A stretch of 64,000 nucleotides of DNA from Clostridium beijerinckii HUN142 (GCF_000621745.1 NZ_JHXK01000030.1:18464-82463); one strand, 5' to 3'; positions 41,279-51,048 are shown, counted from the stretch's first letter. Made by a program: numbers and translations. Notes: generated by a model from the sequence alone, not told the origin.

Positions 41279-42544
41279 ATGAAGGTAATAATTATAGGTG
41301 GAGGATGGGCAGGATGCTCTGCCGCATTAGAAGCAGTAAAATTAGGTGCTGAAGTTGAGTTATATGAGAGAACTGATTTGCTACTTGGGGTAGGAAATGT
41401 TGGTGGGATAATGAGAAATAATGGAAGGTATACGGCTGCGGAAGAGTTGATAAGTCTTGGTGCAGGTGATTTCATAAGAATTATGGATTCAATAGCAATT
41501 CATAAGAATATAGATTTCCCAGAACACAAACACGCATGGCTGTGCGACATAGGTAAAGCTGAACCTATTGTTCGAAGGTATTTAATAGAATGTGGAGTTA
41601 AAATATTTTTGCAGAGTAGAATAATAGATGTAAATATGGAAGGTAATAAAATAAAATCATTAGTATTATTTAATAAAGATAATGTAACTGGAGATGTATT
41701 TATAGAGACTACAGGGTCAACAGGATCAATGCCTAATTGTGTGAAGTATGGAAATGGATGTGTAATGTGTACATTAAGATGTCCTAGCTTTGGTGCAAGA
41801 GTTAGTATAAGCAGTAAAGCAGGAGTAAATGATTTAGTAGGAGAAAGAGCAAATGGAATGAAAGGTGCTATGAGCGGATCCTGTGAATTTCCTAGAGAAT
41901 CTTTATCAAAAGACATAATAAAAGAATTAGAGAAAAGTGGAGTTGTAGTTATTCCTATACCTAAAGAAGATATACACTTAGAAAAATTAGAACAAAAGGT
42001 ATGTCAACAATATGCGACATTAGAATTTGCGGAGAATATTATATTATTAGATACAGGACGCGTAAAGCTTATGACATCTCACTATCCACTGGACAAGTTA
42101 AGGAAAATCAAAGGATTAGAAAATGTAGTTTATATAGATCCACTGGTTGGAGGTAATGGTAATTCGATTAGATATTTATGTGCTGCACCTAGAAATAATT
42201 CAATGCAAGTAATTGGCGTTGAAAATTTATTTTGTGGAGGTGAAAAAAGCGGATTCTTTGTAGGTCATACTGAAGCCATGACCACAGGAACTTTAGCAGG
42301 TTATAATGCAGTTCAATATTTGAAGAAAAAGACTTTATTAGAATTGCCAAGAGAGCTTGCTACAGGTGATATTATCGCATATGCAAACGACAAAGTTAAG
42401 GAAGGAAAAATGAGTGAAAGGTATACATTTTCAGGAGCAGAGTATTTTGAAAGGATGAAAGATTTAGGATTGTATAGTATGGATAATAATGAAATAAAAT
42501 TAAGAGTTAAAAAACTAAATCTAACAAATATATTTTCAAAGTAA
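41279..42544 (+). CDS. FAD-dependent oxidoreductase with Cys cluster
   Basis: A 421-residue flavoprotein beginning VIIIGGGWAGCSAALEAVKLGAEVELYE, a Rossmann FAD site. The family is that of GidA/TrmFO-like FAD proteins of unassigned function. A notable GNGCVMCTLRCPSFG segment (about 157-171) has three cysteines that could hold a metal or redox disulfide; FCGGEKSGFFVGHTEA near residue 320 is the second FAD contact. The ATG follows AAAGGAGA. It is neither tRNA-modifying TrmFO (wrong flanking motifs) nor linked to a recognisable partner. Confidence 0.75.
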   Translation: MKVIIIGGGWAGCSAALEAVKLGAEVELYERTDLLLGVGNVGGIMRNNGRYTAAEELISLGAGDFIRIMDSIAIHKNIDFPEHKHAWLCDIGKAEPIVRRYLIECGVKIFLQSRIIDVNMEGNKIKSLVLFNKDNVTGDVFIETTGSTGSMPNCVKYGNGCVMCTLRCPSFGARVSISSKAGVNDLVGERANGMKGAMSGSCEFPRESLSKDIIKELEKSGVVVIPIPKEDIHLEKLEQKVCQQYATLEFAENIILLDTGRVKLMTSHYPLDKLRKIKGLENVVYIDPLVGGNGNSIRYLCAAPRNNSMQVIGVENLFCGGEKSGFFVGHTEAMTTGTLAGYNAVQYLKKKTLLELPRELATGDIIAYANDKVKEGKMSERYTFSGAEYFERMKDLGLYSMDNNEIKLRVKKLNLTNIFSK

Positions 42545-42583
42545 TATAAAAACTAGATTCCTATAGTTAGAAAATATTAAAGT

Positions 42584-42609
42584 TTGGGGAGCTTCTATTA
42601 GCTTCCCAA
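42584..42609 (+). terminator. Weak terminator hairpin
   Basis: TTGGGGAGC/GCTTCCCAA after the flavoprotein gene, lacking a proper T run. Confidence 0.5.
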
Positions 42610-42834
42610 TAATTTGTAAACAAAAAATAAGAATATAAATTTTATAAATTCATGTTATAATGAATATAAAATATGGTAATATACATAAAGATTTATTTTT
42701 AAGGAATAATAACGCAATGTTATATAAAAATAAATCAGTAATTATTAAGGATAATTAATTCCTAAATAAAAGGGTATAACTCATTTGTTAAAACGTTATG
42801 CTTAATTGATTTAATATATCTTATGGAGGATATT

Positions 42835-43194
42835 ATGAAAAGTGTAGAAAAAGGAAAAAAGCTATTTTTATCAATGGTAATAGCAATATTAGCTGTAAGC
42901 ATAATTACAACTGCATTTAGCTATTTTATGCAGGGGAACATAGCTATAGTTTCAGGATTAACTAGAACTGTAGTAGAAGCTGTTCTCTTATATTTTATAT
43001 TTAAGGGAAAAGTATGGGCTAAGGTTATAATGATAGTTTTACTGATAATTGTTATTTTAGCGGCAGTCGCAGCAATTATAATTTCACCAAATACAATGAT
43101 TATTATTTTGATGATCGTGTATATTTTAAGTGTATACATTATAGGAATATCGCAAAGTGTTAAAACGTATTTAAAGTCTATTAATCAAAAGTAA
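42835..43194 (+). CDS. Small four-helix membrane protein
   Basis: A 119-residue protein with four predicted membrane helices (about 10-30, 37-55, 60-85, 88-108) and short basic ends. I recognise no family signature. The ATG at 42835 follows GGAGG by six bases and the unit is closed by a strong terminator, so it is clearly a gene. It could be a small integral membrane chaperone or transporter fragment; nothing nearby indicates a role. Confidence 0.7.
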   Translation: MKSVEKGKKLFLSMVIAILAVSIITTAFSYFMQGNIAIVSGLTRTVVEAVLLYFIFKGKVWAKVIMIVLLIIVILAAVAAIIISPNTMIIILMIVYILSVYIIGISQSVKTYLKSINQK

Positions 43195-43204
43195 AGCAAT
43201 AGAT

Positions 43205-43244
43205 AAAGAGGTATTTTGGTTTTTATCAAAATACCTCTTTATTT
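43205..43244 (+). terminator. Rho-independent terminator
   Basis: AAAGAGGTATTTTG pairs perfectly with CAAAATACCTCTTT, eleven bases after the membrane-protein stop. Confidence 0.85.
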
Positions 43245-43469
43245 GCTATTTTAAGTGATGTAGGTATAATTTTTTAATGTGGAACACCTCGGAATTATTT
43301 TATAGCAAAGGATATTAATTATCAAACCAACTTAACTTTATTAAGTTTCTTTCTATAAATAAGTAATATACATAAGTTTCGATATTATTTAATAAAATTT
43401 AATTAAAATAAAATTATGGTATAATAAACATAAAATTTATATAGTTTTATATAAAGTTGGGGTGAGTAT

Positions 43470-44624
43470 ATGTCAATTACTGTAGGGAAATTATTTGGAA
43501 ATGGGGCTGTTTTGTATCAAATGAGACTGCTAGCAGGACAGAAGGGACTTAATAATCTGGTGGAATGGGTACATATTATTGAAAATGATGAGGTAAGTGA
43601 GTTTCTTCATGGAAATGAAGTAGTGCTTACCTCCGGCATTCTAAATAATGATGATGGATGGCTGCTAGAATATACAAAAAAACTATATGCTGCTCGGACA
43701 AGTGCTTTTGTTGTAAATATTGGACCATACACCAAGTCAATACCTAATGAGGTTATAGAATACTGTAACGAAGTAAAAATGCCTCTTTATACTATTCCAT
43801 GGGAAACAAGAATGGTAGATTTAACACGGAATATATGCTATCGCATAATGCAAAGCGAGCAAGTAGAAATCAGTATAGCAAGTACAATTAAAAATATAAT
43901 ATTTAAAACAGGTGATATAGAAACATTAATTTTACAGATGGAGAGATATGGATATTTGAGAGACAGCCATTTCTGTTTTATAGTTATGTCATTTGAACAT
44001 AATGAAGACAAGCAATTAGAATTTAATATGAATAAAATCAAAATGTATTCAGAAAGATTAGCCAGAAGTATTCATGAATTATATATTTCATTTTCATATA
44101 AAGATTGTTGGGTTCTGGCTCTTGTGAATTATGGAAATTACGATATCACCAATTTTGTTAATACTTTTTTTAAGAATTGGAATGAACCTTCATGGAAAGT
44201 GCATATTGGAATAAGTGAAAATAAAGCAGGTATTAAAATGCAGGCTGAGAATTTTAATAATGCCTTTACAGCAATGACAATGGCAAAAAAACAGGATAAA
44301 GAAATGGTGTTTTATGATAAATTAGATATTCATAAATTGCTTTTAAATGCTAAGGATAAAGAAGTGCTTAAAGAATATTACAAGGATACTCTAGGTAAGT
44401 TAGAAAAATATGATAAGGAAAACAACACTGATTTAATGAGCTTCTTATATATGTTTTTACAGAACAACGGTAGTCAAAGCCTTGTGGCTGAAAAACAATA
44501 TATTCATAGGAATACAGTAAATAATCAGCTTAAAAAGATTGAAAAGATTACTGGATATAATCCTTCAAATTTAGAAGAAAAACTACGGTTTTATTTAGGT
44601 TTCTTTGTTAAAGATGTTATGTAA
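43470..44624 (+). CDS. PucR family transcription regulator
   Basis: A 384-residue regulator with the N-terminal PucR sensor domain (about 1-125; VGKLFGNGAVLYQMRLLAG...WVHIIE...EVVLTSG) and a C-terminal HTH_30 DNA-binding domain (about 320-380; AEKQYIHRNTVNNQLKKIEKITG). In B. subtilis PucR controls purine catabolism; here it stands directly before the pyrimidine degradation genes on the same strand and is the obvious candidate to control them. The ATG follows GGGGTGA. A 6-2-6 inverted repeat just after its stop may be its target. Confidence 0.9.
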   Translation: MSITVGKLFGNGAVLYQMRLLAGQKGLNNLVEWVHIIENDEVSEFLHGNEVVLTSGILNNDDGWLLEYTKKLYAARTSAFVVNIGPYTKSIPNEVIEYCNEVKMPLYTIPWETRMVDLTRNICYRIMQSEQVEISIASTIKNIIFKTGDIETLILQMERYGYLRDSHFCFIVMSFEHNEDKQLEFNMNKIKMYSERLARSIHELYISFSYKDCWVLALVNYGNYDITNFVNTFFKNWNEPSWKVHIGISENKAGIKMQAENFNNAFTAMTMAKKQDKEMVFYDKLDIHKLLLNAKDKEVLKEYYKDTLGKLEKYDKENNTDLMSFLYMFLQNNGSQSLVAEKQYIHRNTVNNQLKKIEKITGYNPSNLEEKLRFYLGFFVKDVM

Positions 44625-44625
44625 A

Positions 44626-44639
44626 TGTGCAGTTGCACA
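44626..44639. promoter_or_regulatory. Inverted repeat, candidate PucR-type operator
   Basis: TGTGCA (44626-44631) and TGCACA (44634-44639) are separated by two bases, about 23 bases upstream of the -35 box of the aminotransferase promoter. Assignment to the adjacent regulator is inference from position. Confidence 0.4.
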
Positions 44640-44661
44640 AATAAACTTAGTCACTTATTTA

Positions 44662-44690
44662 TTGATATAACAGTTTTACTAGTATATAAT
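44662..44690 (+). promoter_or_regulatory. Promoter of the pyrimidine degradation genes
   Basis: TTGATA (44662-44667), 17 bases, TATAAT (44685-44690). Transcription would start near 44697, upstream of a hairpin terminator in the leader. Confidence 0.75.
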
Positions 44691-44733
44691 AAAAACAACT
44701 TAAAGAAAAAACGAATTTAATAGAGATAACAGC

Positions 44734-44770
44734 AACGGAGCTTGTTCACTTGAATAAGTTCCGTTTTTTT
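44734..44770 (+). terminator. Leader terminator (possible attenuator)
   Basis: AACGGAGCTT (44734-44743) pairs with AAGTTCCGTT (44756-44765) and is followed by seven T residues. It lies between the promoter at 44662 and the aminotransferase start, so it either attenuates the operon or ends pucR readthrough. Confidence 0.75.
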
Positions 44771-44812
44771 ATTTGAGGAAAATATTAAATGTATATAAGG
44801 GAGTGTATAGAT

Positions 44813-46138
44813 ATGAATAGTGAAGAGATTAAGAGTACTTTAAAAGAATATAATTTACAATCGTGGAGCAAACAAAGAAATTTAAATCCAATTTCAGTTG
44901 AAAAAGCTGACGGTATTTACTTTTGGGATTATGATGGAAATAGATACTCAGATATGTCATCACAACTTGTTAATATGAATTTAGGTTTTGGAAATAAAGC
45001 AATTGGAGATGCAATAAAAGAACAAGTAGATAAATATTGTTTTATAGGACCATCTTATGGTGCTGAATCTAGAGCCAAACTTGCAAAGAAGATTATTGGA
45101 TTAATGCCCGACAATATGGGAAAGGTATTTTTCACAAATGCAGGTGCAGAATCAAATGAGAATGCTGTAAAGATAGCAAGAATGTTCACAGGAAAGACAA
45201 AGGTGTTCAGCCGCTATAGAAGTTACCACGGATCTTCATTTGGTGCAGGTAATTTAACAGGTGAACCTAGAAGATATCAATTAGAACCTGGTATTCCAGG
45301 ATTCGTAAAATTCTTTGATCCATATATCTATAGAGAACCAATAGAATTCAAATCAGAAGAGGCCGCAACAAAATATTATTTAGCCAAGCTTAGGGAGCAA
45401 ATTATATATGAAGGATCAGAAAGCATCGCAGCAATAGTTTTAGAGACTATTACAGGTTCAAACGGAGTAATCATTCCACCAAAAGGATATCTTCCAGGAG
45501 TTAGAGCTTTATGTGATGAATTTAAAATCTTAATGATTTGTGATGAAGTTATGACAGGTTGGGGCAGAACCGGTAAGATGTTTGGCTTTGAGAATTTTGA
45601 TGTAAAACCAGATATAGTAACTTTTGCAAAAGGTGTTACATGTGGATATGTTCAACTTGGAGGAGTTGTAGTAAGCAAAAAAATAGCTGCTTACTTTGAT
45701 GATAATTTATTATCTTGCGGATTAACTTACAGTGGACATCCTTTAGCTTGTGCAGCAGGTGTAGCGTGTATAAATTATTATGAAGAAGCAGGTATACTAA
45801 AAAATGTTAGCGAAGTTGGTAGCGTACTTGGTGAAAAACTAGAAGAGATGAAAGCTTCACACCCATCTGTTGGAGATGTGAGGTATATAGGATTATTCTC
45901 AGCAGTAGAATTAGTAAAGGATAAAGGAAGCAAGGAACCATTAGTACCATATGGAAAGGATCCAGAAGGAATTATGGGAAAAATTTTAGGCTTGCTAAAA
46001 GAAAGAAAGTTCATGACATATACTCATGAGAATATGATACTTGTTGCTCCACCGCTAATAATTACTAAGGAGCAATTAGAAGAAGAATTAGCTAAATTAG
46101 ATGAAGTACTTGGGATTGTAGACAAACAATTTATCTAG
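44813..46138 (+). CDS. Class III aminotransferase, probably beta-alanine aminotransferase
   Basis: A 441-residue fold-type I PLP enzyme. TNAGAESNENAVKIAR binds the phosphate, CDEVMTGWGRTG has the cofactor Asp, and the PLP Lys lies in TFAKGVTCGYVQLGG. The sequence belongs to the omega-amino acid:pyruvate group (beta-alanine, taurine, 4-aminobutyrate). In this cluster the substrate is most likely beta-alanine from pyrimidine breakdown, giving malonate semialdehyde for the Fe-ADH encoded 13 bases downstream. I start at 44813 (AAGGGAG nine bases upstream); the in-frame ATG at 44789 is possible. Confidence 0.87.
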   Translation: MNSEEIKSTLKEYNLQSWSKQRNLNPISVEKADGIYFWDYDGNRYSDMSSQLVNMNLGFGNKAIGDAIKEQVDKYCFIGPSYGAESRAKLAKKIIGLMPDNMGKVFFTNAGAESNENAVKIARMFTGKTKVFSRYRSYHGSSFGAGNLTGEPRRYQLEPGIPGFVKFFDPYIYREPIEFKSEEAATKYYLAKLREQIIYEGSESIAAIVLETITGSNGVIIPPKGYLPGVRALCDEFKILMICDEVMTGWGRTGKMFGFENFDVKPDIVTFAKGVTCGYVQLGGVVVSKKIAAYFDDNLLSCGLTYSGHPLACAAGVACINYYEEAGILKNVSEVGSVLGEKLEEMKASHPSVGDVRYIGLFSAVELVKDKGSKEPLVPYGKDPEGIMGKILGLLKERKFMTYTHENMILVAPPLIITKEQLEEELAKLDEVLGIVDKQFI

Positions 46139-46151
46139 ATGAGGTGAAAAA

Positions 46152-47303
46152 ATGGCATATGAATTTAGTTTACCAGGACGTACGATTATTGGAGATAACG
46201 CATTAGAATCAAGCGAAAACTTGATAAAATCATTTGGGAAAAAAGCATTTATTATATCTGGAAAAAATGTGACTAAGATAGGAACAGTTAAAGTTTTGAC
46301 AGACTACTTATATAAGTGGGGAATTAAGTATGAAATTTTTAATGATATCATAGGTGAGCCTACTGATGTAATGATTAAAAGTGGTGTAAATGCCTATAAA
46401 AATACGGAATGTGATTTCTGTATTGCCATTGGGGGAGGAAGCCCTTTAGACAGTGGTAAAGCAATCGCGGCTATGACAAAACTAGAGGGATCAATATCTG
46501 ACTATATGGGAAAAACAATGGAAGGAGATTTTCCACCATTAGTACTGATCCCAACTACAGCAGGTACGGGGTCAGAAGCTACCAAATTTACGGTTATTAC
46601 AGATTCAAAGAAGAATATAAAAATGCTTCTAAAAGGAGAAGCGTTACTACCTGATTTGGCAGTGATTGATTCGAAATTTTCAATGACATCACCTAGAAGT
46701 GTAACAGCGGCAACAGGGATGGATGCCCTAACTCATGCAGTAGAAGCTTACACATCAAGAAAAGCAAATTCTTTAACAGATACATTTGCATTATCTGCAA
46801 TCAAAAGAATTTTTGAATTTTTACCATTGGTATATAAAGATGGTGAAGATAAAAAGGCTAGAGAAGAAATGGCAATAGCGGCATATGAAGCGGGTGTGTG
46901 TATAAATAACTCTTCAGTTACTTTAGTACATGGTATGAGCAGACCAATTGGAGCTAATTTTCATGTTGCTCATGGTATTTCAAATGCTATGCTTATAACG
47001 AAATGCTTATCTTATGTTTTAGATGGAAGCTATGAACGGTTTGGTGCAATAGGGAGAGCAATTAATGCAGCAGATGAAAAGAAAAGCGACAAGGAAGCAG
47101 CAGAAGCTTTTCTAGAAAAATTAATACAATTATGTAACATATGTGAGATTCCTACTTTAAAAGAGTATGGAATTAATAAAGAAGAATTCAATAAGGTAGT
47201 AGATAAGATGGCGCAAGATGCTATGAATAGTGGAAGTCCATCGAATACCATAAGAGATATTACAAAGGAAGATTTATTAACTATATACAATAGATTATGG
47301 TAA
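46152..47303 (+). CDS. Iron-containing alcohol dehydrogenase, probably malonate semialdehyde reductase
   Basis: A 383-residue group III metal ADH. Nucleotide motif IGGGSPLDSGKAIAA (about 96-110), IPTTAGTGSEATKF, and metal sites in GMDALTHAVEAY and VHGMSRPIGANFHVAHG. It is translationally close (13 bases) to the aminotransferase gene, which makes malonate semialdehyde to 3-hydroxypropionate reduction its likely reaction and the NADH sink of the pathway. It is a paralogue, not a duplicate, of the protein encoded at 39901 (different clade). A strong terminator follows. Confidence 0.87.
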   Translation: MAYEFSLPGRTIIGDNALESSENLIKSFGKKAFIISGKNVTKIGTVKVLTDYLYKWGIKYEIFNDIIGEPTDVMIKSGVNAYKNTECDFCIAIGGGSPLDSGKAIAAMTKLEGSISDYMGKTMEGDFPPLVLIPTTAGTGSEATKFTVITDSKKNIKMLLKGEALLPDLAVIDSKFSMTSPRSVTAATGMDALTHAVEAYTSRKANSLTDTFALSAIKRIFEFLPLVYKDGEDKKAREEMAIAAYEAGVCINNSSVTLVHGMSRPIGANFHVAHGISNAMLITKCLSYVLDGSYERFGAIGRAINAADEKKSDKEAAEAFLEKLIQLCNICEIPTLKEYGINKEEFNKVVDKMAQDAMNSGSPSNTIRDITKEDLLTIYNRLW

Positions 47304-47318
47304 ATATAAAATAATTGC

Positions 47319-47355
47319 AACGGTGCAAAACAAATAGTTTTGTGCCGTTTTTTTT
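47319..47355 (+). terminator. Rho-independent terminator
   Basis: AACGGTGCAAAAC (47319-47331) pairs perfectly with 47337-47349, followed by a T run. Confidence 0.9.
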
Positions 47356-47416
47356 CTTACAAATAACTGTGTGAATAACTGTTAACCGTTAAGTAAATAA
47401 AGGGAGGCGTAAATCA

Positions 47417-48250
47417 ATGAGTATGTTAAATGAAATAGATACAGAATTTGATGACAGAAATATTTTTAAGCAAAGAGAAGAAGAAATAGAAATCAAAATT
47501 GAAGATTTAAGCATGGTTTACCAGGATAAAAATGGTGGGGAACCAGTGACAGCACTTAAAAATGTTAATTTAGAAATTAAAGAAGGAGAATTTATTTCAT
47601 TGCTAGGGCCTTCTGGTTGTGGAAAGACAACATTACTTCGTATTATAGCTGATCTATTGCAACCTTCTTCAGGAAAGGTAACGGTACGAGGACAAAGCCC
47701 AAGAGAGATAAGACTTCAAAAGAAATATGGAATCGTATTTCAAAATCCAGTTTTATATGACTGGAGAACAGTACGAAGAAATGTTTGTATGCCAATGGAG
47801 CTGCTAGGAATGAAGAAGCAGGATCGTACTTCAAGAGTTACGGAAATGCTTGATTTAGTTGGACTTACTAACTTTGGTACGCATTATCCTTATGAATTAA
47901 GTGGGGGTATGCAGCAAAGAGTTGGTATAGCAAGAGCACTAGCAATTAATCCGGAGATACTTCTTATGGATGAACCATTCTCAGCTTTAGATGAATTCAC
48001 ACGAGAAAAGCTTCATGAAGATCTTCTAGAAATATGGACAAAGACTAAAAAGACAGTAGTTTTTGTAACTCATAATATCTCGGAAGCGGTATTTTTATCG
48101 GATAAGGTCGTAGTATTATCACCGCATCCAGGACGTGTTTCTGCTGTAATTGATATTGACATACCAAGACCAAGAAATATGGAGTCAAAGCAATCAAAAC
48201 AATTTTATGATTATATAACCAAAATAAGAAATAGCTTTGAGGGGGTATGA
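47417..48250 (+). CDS. ABC transporter ATPase (SsuB/TauB type)
   Basis: A 277-residue ATP-binding subunit: Walker A GPSGCGKTT, Q-loop FQNPVLYDW, signature LSGGMQQRVGIARAL, Walker B ILLMDEPFSALD, and the switch His in VTHNISEA. The N-terminal 30 residues are an acidic extension. The SsuB/TauB/NrtD subtype pairs with BPD permeases and NMT1-like binding proteins, all encoded next. In this cluster it most likely powers uptake of a pyrimidine or hydantoin-like compound. Confidence 0.92.
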   Translation: MSMLNEIDTEFDDRNIFKQREEEIEIKIEDLSMVYQDKNGGEPVTALKNVNLEIKEGEFISLLGPSGCGKTTLLRIIADLLQPSSGKVTVRGQSPREIRLQKKYGIVFQNPVLYDWRTVRRNVCMPMELLGMKKQDRTSRVTEMLDLVGLTNFGTHYPYELSGGMQQRVGIARALAINPEILLMDEPFSALDEFTREKLHEDLLEIWTKTKKTVVFVTHNISEAVFLSDKVVVLSPHPGRVSAVIDIDIPRPRNMESKQSKQFYDYITKIRNSFEGV

Positions 48251-48252
48251 TT

Positions 48253-49029
48253 ATGATAAGCAGGAAAGAAAAATATAAAGTTAATTTGGTTTGGGCTATT
48301 GGAATTTTTATAGCTTGGGAATTAGTAGCTTTCTTTCTAGAACAGGTGATGCATGATCCAATGGCTGGAGCAAAACTGCCTTATCCACATAGTGTCATTA
48401 TATCAATAGCAGAAAACTTCACTGATCTAATGAGTGCAGCTGGACTTACTTTTTCAAGAGCTGTATTTGGATTTGCACTTGGAGCAGCAATAGGATTTAT
48501 TCTAGCAATAATTATGAGTTTATCGAAAATAGCAGAAAAAATATCATTGCCTTATTTAATAGTTTCACAAATGATACCTGTTCTAGGGTTAGCTCCTATA
48601 ATTTTCACCTTAGTTAGAGATATGAATACTTCACGGATAGTAATTGCAGCATATATCACATTTTTCCCAGTTTCAGTCAATATGCTTAGTGGATTAAATA
48701 GTGTAGAAAGCGATAAAAAAGAATTGTTATACTCATATGCTGCAAAAAAGAAAAGTATTTACTATAAGCTTATGATTCCGTATTCAATGCCATATTTATT
48801 TGCTGGTTTAAAAATAGCGGCACCAATGTCGATAACAGCATCTATCTTAGTTGACATGTTAGGTTCAAGTGGTGGGATTGGAGTAAAACTTTTATACTCA
48901 TTATACTCAGGAACAAAAGATGTATTCTGGGGATCAGTGGTTACCAGTGCTTTAATGGGTATTTTGAGCTATTTTATAGTAATACTATTTGAAAAAATTT
49001 GTATGCCTTGGAGAAAACAAATTACATAG
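48253..49029 (+). CDS. ABC transporter permease (SsuC type), first copy
   Basis: A 258-residue membrane subunit with about six helices and the BPD EAA-like loop (ELLYSYAAKKKSIYYKLMIPYSMPYLFAGLK split across about 150-185). I start at 48253, seven bases after GAGGGGG; an ATG at 48247 overlaps the ATPase stop but is too near the site. It pairs with the second permease to form a heterodimeric channel. Confidence 0.9.
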   Translation: MISRKEKYKVNLVWAIGIFIAWELVAFFLEQVMHDPMAGAKLPYPHSVIISIAENFTDLMSAAGLTFSRAVFGFALGAAIGFILAIIMSLSKIAEKISLPYLIVSQMIPVLGLAPIIFTLVRDMNTSRIVIAAYITFFPVSVNMLSGLNSVESDKKELLYSYAAKKKSIYYKLMIPYSMPYLFAGLKIAAPMSITASILVDMLGSSGGIGVKLLYSLYSGTKDVFWGSVVTSALMGILSYFIVILFEKICMPWRKQIT

Positions 49030-49041
49030 GGAGGGGATTTT

Positions 49042-49809
49042 ATGAATGAAAAAATTAAAAATATTTTATGGCCTTTGAGTTTTGGATTATTAATAATAAT
49101 CGCCTGGCAAGTTGGTATCATTCATGATGCATTAGGTTTTAAGCCCTTTCAATTGCCAGTGCCATCACAAATTATCAAAACTTTAAGTGATAATTTTTCT
49201 AAAACAGTAATTGACACGATGATTACTGTTTCTGGAGCATTAGTAGGACTTGCTTTAGGATGCATAATTGGATTCATTGTTGCAGTAATAGCTACGCAGT
49301 TTCCGAAGTGGGGATATACAGGACTTAGTGTAATAGCTGCATTTAATGCAATTCCAATCGTTGCACTATCTCCTATTATGAATCGTTGGTTTACTAGCGG
49401 TTTTGCACAAAAAGTTGGTGTTGTAACGGTTGTATGTATGGCAGCTATGGCAATTAACTCCTACCGAGGATTAAACGATTTAAAACCATTTGCAAAAGAT
49501 TTATTGGAGTCATATGCAGCCTCGGAAAAAGTTATATTTTTCAAACTTCGTTTACCTAATTGTCTTCCGAGTGTTTTAACTGCATTAAAAATTAATGTGG
49601 CAGCAGCAATAATGGCAGCTATGATAAGCGAATATTTTGCAGCATCAACTTCAGGTATTGGCTTTGGAATTAAAGATAATCTAAGAAAAGGAATGATGGC
49701 CATGGGGTGGTCTTATATAGTAATGGCAGCATTAGTTGGGATTATTTTATACTTAATTATTTTATTAATAGAACACAGAACCATAAAATGGCATGCATCA
49801 CAAAGATAA
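49042..49809 (+). CDS. ABC transporter permease (SsuC type), second copy
   Basis: A 255-residue membrane subunit with about six helices and the coupling loop LLESYAASEKVIFFKLRLP near 155-173. Similar in length and topology to its upstream neighbour but clearly diverged from it; two distinct permeases are a recurrent arrangement in NMT1-type pyrimidine-precursor importers. The ATG follows GGGAGGGG, 12 bases after the previous stop. Confidence 0.9.
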   Translation: MNEKIKNILWPLSFGLLIIIAWQVGIIHDALGFKPFQLPVPSQIIKTLSDNFSKTVIDTMITVSGALVGLALGCIIGFIVAVIATQFPKWGYTGLSVIAAFNAIPIVALSPIMNRWFTSGFAQKVGVVTVVCMAAMAINSYRGLNDLKPFAKDLLESYAASEKVIFFKLRLPNCLPSVLTALKINVAAAIMAAMISEYFAASTSGIGFGIKDNLRKGMMAMGWSYIVMAALVGIILYLIILLIEHRTIKWHASQR

Positions 49810-49973
49810 CATTGATTTTATAATGGAAAATTTGGTTTAAAACAATTTATTGTTGAATTTATTGGGAAACTTGAAATTTTATAAAGGTCATCTATATATT
49901 TTGGACTGGTGAAAAAGTATATAAATGGCGGATAACAGGTAAATAATATTTATTTAATAAGGAGGAATTTATT

Positions 49974-51035
49974 ATGAAAAAGAAGTTATTAGCTTTAGGG
50001 TTAGCTGTATTAATGATGGGGACAATGCTTATAGGATGTGGATCAAAAACATCAGAAACAACAGCGAAAGATGCAACTAAATCAGAGGATACTACAAAGA
50101 AGGATGGGGAGTTAGAAAAAGTAACACTTCAATTAAAGTGGCTTCCGCAATCACAATTTATGGGATATTACGTAGCAGCAGCAAAAGGTTACTATAAAAA
50201 TGAAGGAATAGATATTCAAATTCTTCCAGGAGGAAGTGACATTATTCCAGAGCAAAATGTTTATAATGGCGTAGCCAATATAGGGGTAACTTGGGTTTCA
50301 AGTTTAATGACTTACCAAGCTCAAGGGTATGATTTGCAAGAAATCGCTCAAGTATTTCAAAAATCAGGTATGTTATTAGTATCTAAAAAAGAAAAAGGTA
50401 TTAATTCGCCAAAAGATTTAGCTGGTAAGAAAGTAGGTAACTGGTTTGGCGGTAATGAATATGAACTTCTTGCACTACTTTCAAAATACAATTTAGATAA
50501 AGAAAAAGACCTAAAACTTGTACAACAAGACTTTACAATGGATCAATTGAAAGAAGGATCAGTTGATGCAGCATCAGCAATGACTTATAACGAATTTGGT
50601 TTATTACTTGAAGGCGGCATGAAGAAAGCGGATTTAAATGTAATTGATATGAACAATGAAAGTGTTGCAATGATGGAAGATTGTTTATTTGTAAACTCTG
50701 AATGGGCAGGCAAGAATAAAGATTTATTAGTTCGTTTCTTAAAAGCATCTATAAAAGGTTGGAAAGACGCTGTTCAAGATCCTGAAGCAGCAGGAAAAAC
50801 AGTTTATGATGTAGACAAATCAGTTTCTTTAGATCACCAAGTTTATATGGCGAAAGAAGTTGCTAAACTTGTTGCACCTCAAGGATTTGATACTTCAAAA
50901 ATTGGACAAATCGATATGAATGCAATTAAGCAAACGGGGGATTTCTTAAAACTTTATAATAAAGATTTAGCTAAAACTCCAGTGATAGACGATACAACAT
51001 TCACTTCAAAGTATTGGGAAGAAGCAACAAAATAA
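49974..51035 (+). CDS. NMT1/THI5-like solute-binding lipoprotein
   Basis: A 353-residue extracellular lipoprotein. Signal peptide with lipobox LIGC (Cys22), a Thr/Lys-rich linker, then the NMT1/SsuA-like domain (about 45-350): LQLKWLPQSQFMGYYVAAAKGYY, GGSDIIPEQ, VGNWFGGNEYE. NMT1-like proteins bind thiamine pyrimidine precursors and related planar ligands; the cluster suggests uracil, thymine, dihydrouracil or hydantoin-like ligands. Encoded 164 bases after the permease genes and followed by a weak hairpin. Confidence 0.9.
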   Translation: MKKKLLALGLAVLMMGTMLIGCGSKTSETTAKDATKSEDTTKKDGELEKVTLQLKWLPQSQFMGYYVAAAKGYYKNEGIDIQILPGGSDIIPEQNVYNGVANIGVTWVSSLMTYQAQGYDLQEIAQVFQKSGMLLVSKKEKGINSPKDLAGKKVGNWFGGNEYELLALLSKYNLDKEKDLKLVQQDFTMDQLKEGSVDAASAMTYNEFGLLLEGGMKKADLNVIDMNNESVAMMEDCLFVNSEWAGKNKDLLVRFLKASIKGWKDAVQDPEAAGKTVYDVDKSVSLDHQVYMAKEVAKLVAPQGFDTSKIGQIDMNAIKQTGDFLKLYNKDLAKTPVIDDTTFTSKYWEEATK

Positions 51036-51048
51036 TATGATAAAAATT

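Noticed and set aside
44734..44770. PyrR or T-box type attenuator in the pyrimidine leader
   Set aside because: The hairpin is real, but neither the PyrR binding loop consensus nor the T-box GGTGG motif is present, so no class is assigned.
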